Source: UBA1715 sp045600045 (GTDB lineage Bacteria > Bacteroidota > Bacteroidia > Bacteroidales > UBA1715). From it: DNA of 13,866 nucleotides. Below, one piece after another: positions 7,035 through 13,866 of the stretch. The first letter of the stretch is position 1. Each line of letters begins with the position of its first letter. Below the pieces are notes generated by a model. The model did no database searches. It saw nothing but the letters and a program-made list of their open reading frames with translations, and was not told the origin of the DNA. Where the stretch lies: assembly GCA_045600045.1 (NCBI GenBank), contig JAZRXD010000055.1, forward strand, positions 1 through 13,866. Reading direction: 5' to 3'. A program made the translations under genes and the position numbers.

Positions 7035-8048
7035 TTATTTCGGATTATATTTTGCTTTATTCATAATTTCTTTTGCGGATTTTATCGAAAATAATTCCTC
7101 TATTGTAATATTGGGATTGTTTTGCATGAACGATTCAACTATTTTGAATCCAATCCATTGGCCAACGCGAGCTGGCGAGTCTTTGGTGAAGACAATTGTG
7201 AAAGGTCCGTCGTCGATAAATCTTTTTTGAACCATATAGTCGGTTGAGAATAAAATGTTGTCGGTGCTGATGAGATATTTCCAAAATTCGCCTTCCGATT
7301 TCTCACAAAATGTCATTTGTTGTTGCGTGAATCCCCAAAGTAGCGAATCGGGTTCGTCTGGTAGCATACATTTCACAAAATATTGGTAACGTCCGCATTG
7401 GAGCATTTTTGCCAAAAGATAATCTTCGTCAAACATTTCAGGATAATCGTATTCGGCAAGTGCTCTCATAAGGTCCGACGGTAATTTTTCGGGTGTCATG
7501 TTGCGTTTAATGTACGATTCTATTGTCATTGAATTGTAGAAATCGCAGTTTGCTCCCAAATATTTGTCGATACCGATTGCTATAACGTTAGAATCGATTG
7601 CCATTGAATAATTTACGCCTGTAATAAACGTGTAGAAATTTGGAATTTCTTTGTTTGGAAAATAGTATTTGTAGTATTGTAATGCGTTGCGTATCTTTTT
7701 GTTGAACGCCTTTTCGTTTTTAGAAAAACAACTATCACTTTTTTGATATAGTTCTTGTGTCCATTTTTCATCCATGAATTTTATCAACGCCGAATCAATT
7801 GATAAATCAGGATAGAAATGTTTTTGAACGTCGGCAAGATAACTATTGAAAAAACTACCATATTTTGTTTGTAGTTTTTGTTGATTTTCAATGGTGTAAT
7901 TTTTTGCAAGTTGTTGAATATCAGAATGGAATTGTTCTATCGAAAAATCAACTTGTATGTTCGATACTTTTTTGTGATAAGGATTTTTGTCGCAGGCAGA
8001 AAAAAGAACAACAGCGATTATGAGGACACAAAATTGTTTAATGTTCAT
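7035..8048 (-). CDS. gldB: GldB-family gliding motility/T9SS lipoprotein
   Basis: The protein has 337 residues with a lipoprotein signal ending in the lipobox LFSAC19. Family landmarks in order are: SIEQFHSDI at 36-44; YYFPNKEIPNFYTFITG (128-144); IGIDKYLGANCDFY (158-171), matching the GldB pattern IGLDxYLGxDxxFY; NMTPEKLPSDLMRALAEYDYP (183-203); GRYQYFVKCMLPDEPDSLLWGFT (219-241); and RFIDDGPFTIVFTKDSPARVGQWIGFKIVESFMQNN (276-311). GldB is needed for gliding in Flavobacterium johnsoniae and occurs in T9SS-bearing Bacteroidetes, including non-gliding Bacteroidales; its exact role is not settled. It sits 21 bases after the acyltransferase gene, so the two are probably co-transcribed. A T9SS cargo nearby fits the family context. 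Confidence 0.9.
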   Translation of the reverse strand: MNIKQFCVLIIAVVLFSACDKNPYHKKVSNIQVDFSIEQFHSDIQQLAKNYTIENQQKLQTKYGSFFNSYLADVQKHFYPDLSIDSALIKFMDEKWTQELYQKSDSCFSKNEKAFNKKIRNALQYYKYYFPNKEIPNFYTFITGVNYSMAIDSNVIAIGIDKYLGANCDFYNSMTIESYIKRNMTPEKLPSDLMRALAEYDYPEMFDEDYLLAKMLQCGRYQYFVKCMLPDEPDSLLWGFTQQQMTFCEKSEGEFWKYLISTDNILFSTDYMVQKRFIDDGPFTIVFTKDSPARVGQWIGFKIVESFMQNNPNITIEELFSIKSAKEIMNKAKYNPK

Positions 8049-8069
8049 GGCGGTTGTTTTTATGTTTAT

Positions 8070-9068
8070 TTATTGTTGTGTGTTTTGTTCTGCAAGTAGA
8101 GCTTTTCTTTTTCTTCTTTTTTCCAAATGGATTGCAAGTGCTTCAGGAGTTGTTTTCCAACGTTTGTGCATCCAAATCCATTGATCAGGATATTTACGTA
8201 CGATAGATTCTATTATATTGTTGTGAATCTGCGTGTTGTGTTTTAAATCATAATCTTTGTCTCCTGTAATTTCCAAAGGAACTTCTGGTAAAATTTTGAA
8301 TAGATATTTTCCGTCGCCTTGTCTGATTGTGAACATTGGAACAATGGTTGCACCGCTGTCCATAGCTAATCTTGCGCATCCAAGCGGCGTGTATGCTTTG
8401 TGTCCAAAGAAATCCAAAAATTCACCTTTAATGTTCATGCTGTCTTGGTCAATCATGATAATCATGCAGTCGCCTTTTTGCAATGCTTCTACAAGTTTGT
8501 CGTAGCAATGGTCTTGACGGGAAAAGTTTTTCATTCCTCTTGTCTCGCGCAATTCAATCATGAATTTGTTCAATGCTGGATTTTTGATTTTACTGCTGAC
8601 AGCAGATGTTTCGTAACCCAAAATTGGTGGCATGATTGCTGAAAATTCCCAACCGCAGGTGTGGGGAACCAAACACAAAACGCCCTTACCTTTTTCTACT
8701 GCAGCTTTAAGATGTTCTTCTCCTTCAATGGTAAAATATTTCAAAAACTCCTGTCTTGTTTTTTTGTGCGACCACCATGCGTAATCGTTGAACGTGCGTA
8801 CAAGTGTTAAAAAGATATTTTTACCGATGTTGTATTTTTCTTTTTCGGAATATGTATCGCCGTATGCCAACGTGAGATTGTTTGCAAGTGTGCGATGCAT
8901 AGGTTTTATAAATGGATATGCAATTCTTGCTAATAAAGAATGCCATGCACAAGCGACTTTACGAGGAATTATGAAACGCTCTAAGCATAGAAATTTCGCA
9001 AGATGGTACACAAGGAAGTTGCGTATCGGTCTGATGATATACTTTTTCAGTCTTTTCTTACGTCCCAT
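8070..9068 (-). CDS. Lipid A biosynthesis (lauroyl) acyltransferase, LpxL/HtrB family
   Basis: The 332-residue protein belongs to the lysophospholipid/lipid A acyltransferase family, which adds a secondary acyl chain to lipid A precursors at the inner membrane. The catalytic H136-x4-E141 motif is in LVPHTCGWEF. Other family landmarks are IMIDQDSMNIKGEFLDFFG (204-222), PLGCARLAMDSGATIVPMF (228-246) and YPDQWIWMHKRWKT (293-306), which corresponds to the usual PxQYxWxxRRFK segment. Both termini are strongly basic, and no clear membrane helix stands out at the N terminus. Which acyl chain or position is used cannot be read from the sequence, so no specific symbol is given. A weak promoter-like TTATTTTGC lies about 20 bases upstream (complement strand). 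Confidence 0.9.
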   Translation of the reverse strand: MGRKKRLKKYIIRPIRNFLVYHLAKFLCLERFIIPRKVACAWHSLLARIAYPFIKPMHRTLANNLTLAYGDTYSEKEKYNIGKNIFLTLVRTFNDYAWWSHKKTRQEFLKYFTIEGEEHLKAAVEKGKGVLCLVPHTCGWEFSAIMPPILGYETSAVSSKIKNPALNKFMIELRETRGMKNFSRQDHCYDKLVEALQKGDCMIIMIDQDSMNIKGEFLDFFGHKAYTPLGCARLAMDSGATIVPMFTIRQGDGKYLFKILPEVPLEITGDKDYDLKHNTQIHNNIIESIVRKYPDQWIWMHKRWKTTPEALAIHLEKRRKRKALLAEQNTQQ

Positions 9069-9092
9069 GCTTTTAAAAATCGATGCAAAATA

Positions 9093-9126
9093 ACGTTAAA
9101 ATCTTCGGAATTGGAAATTTTAACGT
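9093..9126 (-). terminator. 10-bp inverted repeat between ligA and the acyltransferase gene; weak terminator or regulatory hairpin
   Basis: ACGTTAAAAT (9093-9102) is the exact complement of ATTTTAACGT (9117-9126), with a 14-base spacer that can partly pair. On the minus strand it lies 35 bases after the ligA stop and is followed by TTATTTTG, a poor T-run. It also sits directly upstream of a weak -7-like box for the next gene, so an operator role is equally possible. Confidence 0.4.
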
Positions 9127-9160
9127 CAAAACTTGATTGAATTGATGTAAAATCAATGTC

Positions 9161-11227
9161 TTAAAACAAAGAAAGTTGCTGATTTGCTGATGGAGTATTT
9201 GTAGAAATCTCATTTTGCATGGTTTCCGCATTTTTCTGTTGACCAATCATTTCGTAAAATTCTGTTTCGCTGATGATTTTTATTCCAAATTCTTGGGCTT
9301 TCTCAAGTTTACTTGGACCGATTCCGTCTCCTGCAAGTAAATAAGAGGTACTTTTGGAAACTCCAGAAACATTTTTCCCGCCGTTTTTCTCAATCAAATC
9401 TTTCAGTTCTTCGCGGCTGTGTTGTACAAAGGTTCCGGAAATCACAATGCTTTTCCCTTCCAAAACGGAACTTGTAGCGCTGTTTTCTTCTTTCACTTCA
9501 AGTTGCACGCCGTTGTCTTTCAGTTTTTGAATGAATGCGATATTGTCTTCATCTTTGAAAAACTGTTGAATGCTTATAGCAATGATTTCTCCCACATCTT
9601 CGGTTTCGCGAAGCTCATCAAGCGTAGCATGTTGAATGGCGTCAAGTGATTTGAATTTTTTCGCCAAAACTTTTGCGTTTGCTTTTCCGATGTGACGAAT
9701 TCCAATCGCATATAAAACACGATGGAAAGGAATCTTTTTCGATTCGCGAATGCTGTCGATTAAGTTTTGGGCTGATTTTTCTGCGAATCTGTCTAGTTTT
9801 ATAATGTCGGCGTATGTAAGCGTATAAAAATCGGCGCTGTTTTTTAATAATCCGGCGTTATATAGTTGTTCGATTGTTGCTCCAGCAAGTGCAATATTCA
9901 TTGCTTCGCGACCGACAAAATGTTCTATTTTTCCTTTTATTTGCGGGGGACAACCTTTAGTATTCGGACAATAATAGTTTGCTTCGTCTTCCATTCTGAT
10001 AAGTGGTGTTCCACATTCAGGACAGTGGGTTATAAAGTGAAGCGGTTGTGAATTTTCATCGCGCGCATCAACGTCAATGCTGGTGACTTTCGGAATAATT
10101 TCGCCACCTTTTTCTATGTAAACATAGTCATTGATTCGAATGCCTAATTCCTGCATTTGGTCGGCATTGTAAAGACTTGCGCGTTTTATGATTGTTCCGG
10201 CTAAAAGTACAGGTTCCAAATTAGCAACAGGTGTTATTGTTCCTTGTCGTCCAACTTGAAAATCAACCGACAAAAGTTTTGTACGTGCTTGTTCTGCTTT
10301 GAATTTGAATGCGATTGCCCAACGTGGTGTCTTTGCCGTCATTCCTAATTCTTCCTGAAGCGAAATAGAGTCAACTTTTATGACAATTCCATCGGTGTCG
10401 AATGGTAAATCTTTTCGTTTTGTATCCCATTTGTTGATGAATGCATACACATCGTCGATTGTTTTGCATTGTTCCGAAAGTTCGGGAACGTTGAATCCCC
10501 ACGATCGTGCAAGCGAAAGATTTTCGAAATGCGAATCTGTTGGCGTTTCCGACGGAATGTAGTACATATTGGCTTGAAGTGGTCGGCGTGCAACTTCTCG
10601 TGAACTTTGCAATTTCAGGGAACCAGAAGCTGCATTTCGTGGATTTGCAAATGGTTGTTCTCCTTGTTCTATACGTTCTTCGTTTAGTGCGTTGAATCCC
10701 GCACGCGGCATAACAACTTCGCCTCGTATTTCAAGATTTTTCGGATAATTTCCATGTAATTGTAGGGGAATTGTTCCAATGGTTTTTGCATTGTTTGTAA
10801 TGTTGTCGCCTTGAATTCCGTTTCCTCGTGTGAGGGCGCGGGTTAGCTTTCCATCAATATATTGCAACGAAATCGACAATCCGTCGTATTTTAATTCACA
10901 AGTGTAGGTGAAATCTCTGTCTCCAATAGCTTTGCGGATTCTTGCGTCGAATTCTCGCAAATCGTCCATTGAGTAACTGTTTGCTAACGAAAGCATCGGA
11001 TATTCGTGGACTTCCTGAACGAAATTTGCGTCTAAATCGCTACCGACGCGTTGTGTTGGCGAAGTTGGATCGAAAAATTCCGGATACTGTCGTTCTAAAT
11101 CTTGTAGCTCTTTGAGTAATTTATCAAATTCAAAATCCGAAATTTGGGGAGAATGTTTCACATAATAATTGTAATTATGTTTGTGTAATTGTTCCCGAAG
11201 TTCGGTGATTCGTTCAAGAGGAGTCAT
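9161..11227 (-). CDS. ligA: NAD-dependent DNA ligase LigA
   Basis: The 688-residue protein is full length for the family. It seals nicks in DNA during replication and repair using NAD+. The adenylated lysine is K113 in CELKYDGLSIS; GDNITNNAKTIGTIP, EIRGEVVMP and DGIVIKVD (279-286) complete the adenylation core, and an OB-fold follows (about 320-400, with VGRQGTITPVANLEPV). Four zinc-finger cysteines are C402, C405, C420 and C426. Helix-hairpin-helix repeats span about 430-560 and a BRCT domain about 588-665. The segment after the finger reads NIALAGATIEQLYNAGL, one residue shorter than the common NIxGLGxxTIxxLYxxGL and lacking GLG. The last five residues, QLSLF, match the beta-clamp-binding consensus. 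It follows dprA after 38 bases; a one-mismatch -7 box (TAAATTTC, complement of 11251-11258) is in that gap. Confidence 0.97.
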   Translation of the reverse strand: MTPLERITELREQLHKHNYNYYVKHSPQISDFEFDKLLKELQDLERQYPEFFDPTSPTQRVGSDLDANFVQEVHEYPMLSLANSYSMDDLREFDARIRKAIGDRDFTYTCELKYDGLSISLQYIDGKLTRALTRGNGIQGDNITNNAKTIGTIPLQLHGNYPKNLEIRGEVVMPRAGFNALNEERIEQGEQPFANPRNAASGSLKLQSSREVARRPLQANMYYIPSETPTDSHFENLSLARSWGFNVPELSEQCKTIDDVYAFINKWDTKRKDLPFDTDGIVIKVDSISLQEELGMTAKTPRWAIAFKFKAEQARTKLLSVDFQVGRQGTITPVANLEPVLLAGTIIKRASLYNADQMQELGIRINDYVYIEKGGEIIPKVTSIDVDARDENSQPLHFITHCPECGTPLIRMEDEANYYCPNTKGCPPQIKGKIEHFVGREAMNIALAGATIEQLYNAGLLKNSADFYTLTYADIIKLDRFAEKSAQNLIDSIRESKKIPFHRVLYAIGIRHIGKANAKVLAKKFKSLDAIQHATLDELRETEDVGEIIAISIQQFFKDEDNIAFIQKLKDNGVQLEVKEENSATSSVLEGKSIVISGTFVQHSREELKDLIEKNGGKNVSGVSKSTSYLLAGDGIGPSKLEKAQEFGIKIISETEFYEMIGQQKNAETMQNEISTNTPSANQQLSLF

Positions 11228-11265
11228 TTTGATTCTTTTTATTTCAAGGCGAAATTTACGAATTT

Positions 11266-12369
11266 TTAATTATTTCGGAATCGTTTTCCGGGCAAACACG
11301 AAACGATTCCTTTAAATTCTAAAGTGAGCAACATGCTCGACAATTTACTCATTGGAATATTGCAGTTGATGGCGATTTTGTCTATCGGACATTCTGGATT
11401 TTTCGCCAAAAAGTCAACAATGATTTTTTCTTCGTCGGAAAGTTCCACAAACAGTTCTTGTTGAGAATTTTTCTGCGTTTTCTGTTCAATATCCCAATTC
11501 AGGAGTTTTTCCAAATCTTCGCCCGATTCAATCAAAGCGGCTTTGTTTGTCTTGATAAGATTGTTGCATCCTTGCGAAAATCTATTTCCTACGTTTCCCG
11601 GGAATGCGCATACGTCGCGGTTATATTGATTTGCGAAATCAGCGGTAATGAGCGCGCCGCCTTTCGATTTACTTTCAACTACGATTGTTGCATCGGATAG
11701 TGCTGCAATAATTCTGTTGCGTCGGACAAATAGTTTGCTGTCGAATTTCGTTTGCGAATGGTATTCCGACAATACGCAACCTTGTTTTGTGATTGATTTT
11801 GCAATATCGACGTGCGTTGTGGGCGAAATTTGTCCAAGTTGTGTTCCCAAAACGGCAATAGTTTTAAGTCCGTTATTCAACGCTTCTTTGTGCGCGCAAA
11901 CGTCTATTCCGAAAGCTAAACCGCTCACAATTATTGGATTATGGTTCCGTATGCTTTGAATTAAATTTTTACAACATTGTTTCCCATAGTCGGTTGCGTT
12001 TCGTGTTCCTACAATGCTGATGAATTTACTGCTGTTGAAATCAACGTCGCCTTTATAGAAGAAGAGTAAGGGAGAATCCTCGCAATTTTTCATTCGGTAC
12101 GGATAGTTGTCGTCAACATAAGTTAGGATTTGAATGTCGTTTTGGGCGACATAATCCATTTCTTTTTCCGCCATTGTCAAAACATTTTCCTCTTTGATTG
12201 CTTTTACAATTGCGGGGCCTATGTTTGGAATTTTATTCAGTAATGATGGTGGTTCTTTGAAAATTTGTTCGGGACTTCCTAAATACGAAATAAGATATTT
12301 TGCTTTAATAGGTCCAACATCTTGCAACATTGACGTTGCAACATAATACAATAATTCTTGCGGCTTCAT
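11266..12369 (-). CDS. dprA: DNA-processing protein DprA
   Basis: The 367-residue protein protects incoming single-stranded DNA and loads RecA during transformation in competent bacteria; it is kept in many species not known to be competent. There is an N-terminal helix-hairpin-helix region (DVGPIKAKYLISYLG, IPNIGPAIVKAI), then the Rossmann-like core: ISIVGTRNATDYG (117-129), VSGLAFGIDVCAH (148-160), VRRNRIIAALSDATIVVES (215-233), GGALITADFA (237-246) and FPGNVGNRFSQGCNNLI (256-272). The C-terminal winged-helix domain (about 310-365) is present. The usual LGxGLDxxYPxxN segment is changed to LGTQLGQISPTTH. The start is 8 bases after the upstream stop, so it is probably translated from the same transcript. 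Confidence 0.95.
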   Translation of the reverse strand: MKPQELLYYVATSMLQDVGPIKAKYLISYLGSPEQIFKEPPSLLNKIPNIGPAIVKAIKEENVLTMAEKEMDYVAQNDIQILTYVDDNYPYRMKNCEDSPLLFFYKGDVDFNSSKFISIVGTRNATDYGKQCCKNLIQSIRNHNPIIVSGLAFGIDVCAHKEALNNGLKTIAVLGTQLGQISPTTHVDIAKSITKQGCVLSEYHSQTKFDSKLFVRRNRIIAALSDATIVVESKSKGGALITADFANQYNRDVCAFPGNVGNRFSQGCNNLIKTNKAALIESGEDLEKLLNWDIEQKTQKNSQQELFVELSDEEKIIVDFLAKNPECPIDKIAINCNIPMSKLSSMLLTLEFKGIVSCLPGKRFRNN

Positions 12370-12377
12370 GGGAAATT

Positions 12378-13355
12378 TTATTTCCCCTTGTCGTGATTTT
12401 TTAGATACATAACAAAGGGTATTGATTTAACTAATTCTGATTGTGTGTTATCTATGCTGTGGTAATATGTTCTAACTGGGGCAATGGCTTTTACATCCTT
12501 CAGGATTTCCATTGTGCTGTCGTTAATGTACCAGTCTTCAATAAATGCAAGACCTGTAATCTCTTTTAAATCAATTTCTTTGTCAATGCAAATAGTGTCT
12601 TCGCTACTGTTTTCGTCGTCTTCAACATTGTAGCAGATTGTTTCTTTTCCAAGCGACGATTTCACTTCGTCCAAGTCTTTTAGGAGCAGACTGTCGCGAT
12701 ATGCGAAACTGTAGCTTTCAACATTGCCGCAAATTGCTTTTTCAACAATGGTTTTGGCAACTTGTTTCACTTGAATGTCATCAAGAAATTCTGGATTTTC
12801 TTCGTTTACCAACGAAACTTCGTAAGCAACATCTTTTGCTAAAATTCTAAAGTTTGGGTCTTTGGTTGTTGGTTGCGGAGTGTTTGTAAAATTGTAACGA
12901 ACAACAATTGATTTTGTCTGCACGGAACCAACATATTCCGATTCTCTTGTGTATTGTCGTACAAGTGAATAGGAATTTACTTTTTTCTTCATTATGAATT
13001 GGGCTGTGTCCAACGCCCATTCTTCGTTGAAAAGCATTGTTTTGAATTCCGAGGCATTGAATTCATCGTTGAATTTTAATTGTAAATCTTCGTCGTTGCA
13101 AACAATGTCGGAAAATGGCATATATGCGACAATTTCCTGTTTCATTGATTTTTGTCTGATTTTTTGCAGAAACGATTGGAAATCAATTGATTTAAAGAAA
13201 AAATATTCTTCGGGAACAATCATTTCCTGTTCGTATGTTATGCACGATTTTGGCGCGATGAGATTATTTGTGAATTCGACGTTTTTTTTCTTTTCTTGGT
13301 TTTTACAAGAAAAGAAGCAGATGAAGCAACAAAGAAAAACGACGATTTTTTTCAT
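12378..13355 (-). CDS. Lipoprotein with two GldN-like halves (putative)
   Basis: The protein has 325 residues from the ATG at 13355. This start puts MKKIVVFL in front of the hydrophobic segment and gives a lipobox FFSC17; the in-frame ATG at 13409 would add an 18-residue tail and overlap the upstream gene. No whole-protein family is recognised. Its two halves look alike: residues 59-80 (FQSFLQKIRQKSMKQEIVAYMP) and 196-217 (VKQVAKTIVEKAICGNVESYSF), and then EEWALDTAQFIMKKKVNSYSLVR (111-133) and EDWYINDSTMEILKDVKAIAPVR (273-295). The second pattern (E-W-x-hydrophobic-D ... hydrophobic ... APVR, then a hydrophobic end) resembles the C-terminal part of GldN/PorN of the T9SS. I infer a GldN-related duplicated lipoprotein, possibly outer-membrane or periplasmic; the relationship is unproven. 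Confidence 0.85.
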   Translation of the reverse strand: MKKIVVFLCCFICFFSCKNQEKKKNVEFTNNLIAPKSCITYEQEMIVPEEYFFFKSIDFQSFLQKIRQKSMKQEIVAYMPFSDIVCNDEDLQLKFNDEFNASEFKTMLFNEEWALDTAQFIMKKKVNSYSLVRQYTRESEYVGSVQTKSIVVRYNFTNTPQPTTKDPNFRILAKDVAYEVSLVNEENPEFLDDIQVKQVAKTIVEKAICGNVESYSFAYRDSLLLKDLDEVKSSLGKETICYNVEDDENSSEDTICIDKEIDLKEITGLAFIEDWYINDSTMEILKDVKAIAPVRTYYHSIDNTQSELVKSIPFVMYLKNHDKGK

Positions 13356-13362
13356 CGGAATA

Positions 13363-13866
13363 TTAATGTTTGTATTTGTTTCTTGTGATGAAACGAGCCG
13401 TAACAGCAACAGTCTTTACGTTCAATTTATCGCTGTTTGGATTTCCTTTGTCAAAGTTTTTGTAGTAAACATTCCACGATGGACGCCATTCTATACCAAT
13501 ATTCAAAGGAATTTTCTTGAAATTATATCCGGTTCCCAAACAAGCTGTTGGACCAACATAAATAACATCTTCTGTCATTTTCAAATCTTCGCTTTTGTCT
13601 TCAGAACCTGCTATTATACCAATTCCGCAGTACCAACGAAGATACGATTCAATGTTTGGATATGAGGCTACATATTTAAATAATAATGCGGCTTCGTACG
13701 TTGTGTGGAATTCTGTCAAAACCATTAAGTTCATACCAAATCTGTAATGGAAAAAGTGTTCGAAATCAATACCTTCGAGCATTGGCGAACTCACAACTTC
13801 GCAACGAAGTCCGATACCATTGTTGTACCATTTTTGGTTTTCGCGTTGGGCAAATGCAGTTGTGAT
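13363..13866 (-). CDS. Outer-membrane beta-barrel protein (5' partial)
   Basis: The frame is open to the window edge; the 5' end is missing. The visible 167 residues begin with ITTAFAQ, the end of a signal peptide, then RENQKWYNNGIGLRCEVVSSP. Alternating hydrophobic/polar strands (AALLFKYVASYPNIESYLRWYCGIGI, VIYVGPTACLGTGYNF) and the segment KKIPLNIGIEWRPSWNVYY followed by VKTVAVTARFITR resemble small outer-membrane beta-barrel proteins common in Bacteroidetes. It is followed after 7 bases by the lipoprotein gene on the same strand, so the two are likely co-transcribed. Ligand or role cannot be read from the sequence. Confidence 0.8.
   Translation of the reverse strand: MTTAFAQRENQKWYNNGIGLRCEVVSSPMLEGIDFEHFFHYRFGMNLMVLTEFHTTYEAALLFKYVASYPNIESYLRWYCGIGIIAGSEDKSEDLKMTEDVIYVGPTACLGTGYNFKKIPLNIGIEWRPSWNVYYKNFDKGNPNSDKLNVKTVAVTARFITRNKYKH

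Noticed and set aside
9141..9157. Short palindrome ATTGAT-GTAAA-ATCAAT after ligA
   Set aside because: Six-base arms in AT-rich sequence are expected by chance; not strong enough to call a terminator or operator.
13356..13409. Upstream in-frame ATG (13409) for the lipoprotein gene
   Set aside because: It would put an 18-residue non-signal tail ahead of a clean lipoprotein signal and overlap the upstream coding sequence by 47 bases.
12994..13665. A 223-codon plus-strand open frame
   Set aside because: It runs antisense across both the lipoprotein and the beta-barrel gene, whose signal peptides and motifs are convincing. No family is recognised in it.
1582..13866. DGR template repeat or reverse transcriptase elsewhere in the window
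   Set aside because: No AAC-rich near-copy of the variable region was noticed on either strand, and no protein shows reverse-transcriptase motifs.
1..13866. tRNA, rRNA or riboswitch genes
   Set aside because: No cloverleaf, rRNA-like or riboswitch-like stretch was recognised in the short gaps between genes.

Overview
The window looks like chromosomal DNA from a Bacteroidetes bacterium, most likely Bacteroidales. The evidence is: a protein with a C-terminal type IX secretion (T9SS) sorting domain; a GldB-type gliding/T9SS lipoprotein; short-lipobox lipoproteins; AT-rich coding sequence; and two exact matches to the Bacteroidetes -7 promoter box TAnnTTTG (TATCTTTG). The species cannot be named from the sequence.

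Left part (1-2608, plus strand) looks accessory. It begins inside a gene (1-1581) for a repetitive, phage-fibre-like shaft fused to a C-type-lectin-like domain. The last ~180 bases of that gene carry the codon signature of a diversity-generating retroelement (DGR) variable region: 32 of 48 codons between 1405 and 1548 end in C, most of them TAC, GAC, AGC or TTC, in a gene that is otherwise AT-rich. A perfect 9-bp inverted repeat spans the stop codon, and a GAGA-loop hairpin with a T-run follows it. No reverse transcriptase, accessory gene or template repeat is in the window, so the DGR core would have to lie outside it. Next, with its own promoter, is a RhuM-type DNA-binding protein fused to a phospholipase-D-like half-site domain.

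Right part (2622-13866, minus strand) is a long same-strand run of mostly core genes. In transcription order: an outer-membrane beta-barrel protein (5'-truncated by the window edge), a lipoprotein that appears to hold two GldN-like halves, dprA, ligA, a lipid A acyltransferase-like gene, gldB, a mannose-1-phosphate guanylyltransferase, a 780-residue secreted T9SS cargo with an HExxH zinc motif, then a strong terminator, and finally a YpfJ-type neutral zinc metallopeptidase. Gaps are short (7, 8, 38, 92, 21 and 48 bases, then a 44-base overlap), so much of it may be co-transcribed, with an internal promoter before the guanylyltransferase.

Functionally the minus-strand genes mix DNA processing (DprA, LigA) with envelope and secretion work (lipid A acylation, GldB, GDP-mannose precursor, T9SS cargo). 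The most interesting part is the DGR-type target gene with its 3' inverted repeats. Secondary points are the GldN-like duplication, the QLSLF tail of LigA and the RhuM/PLD-like fusion.
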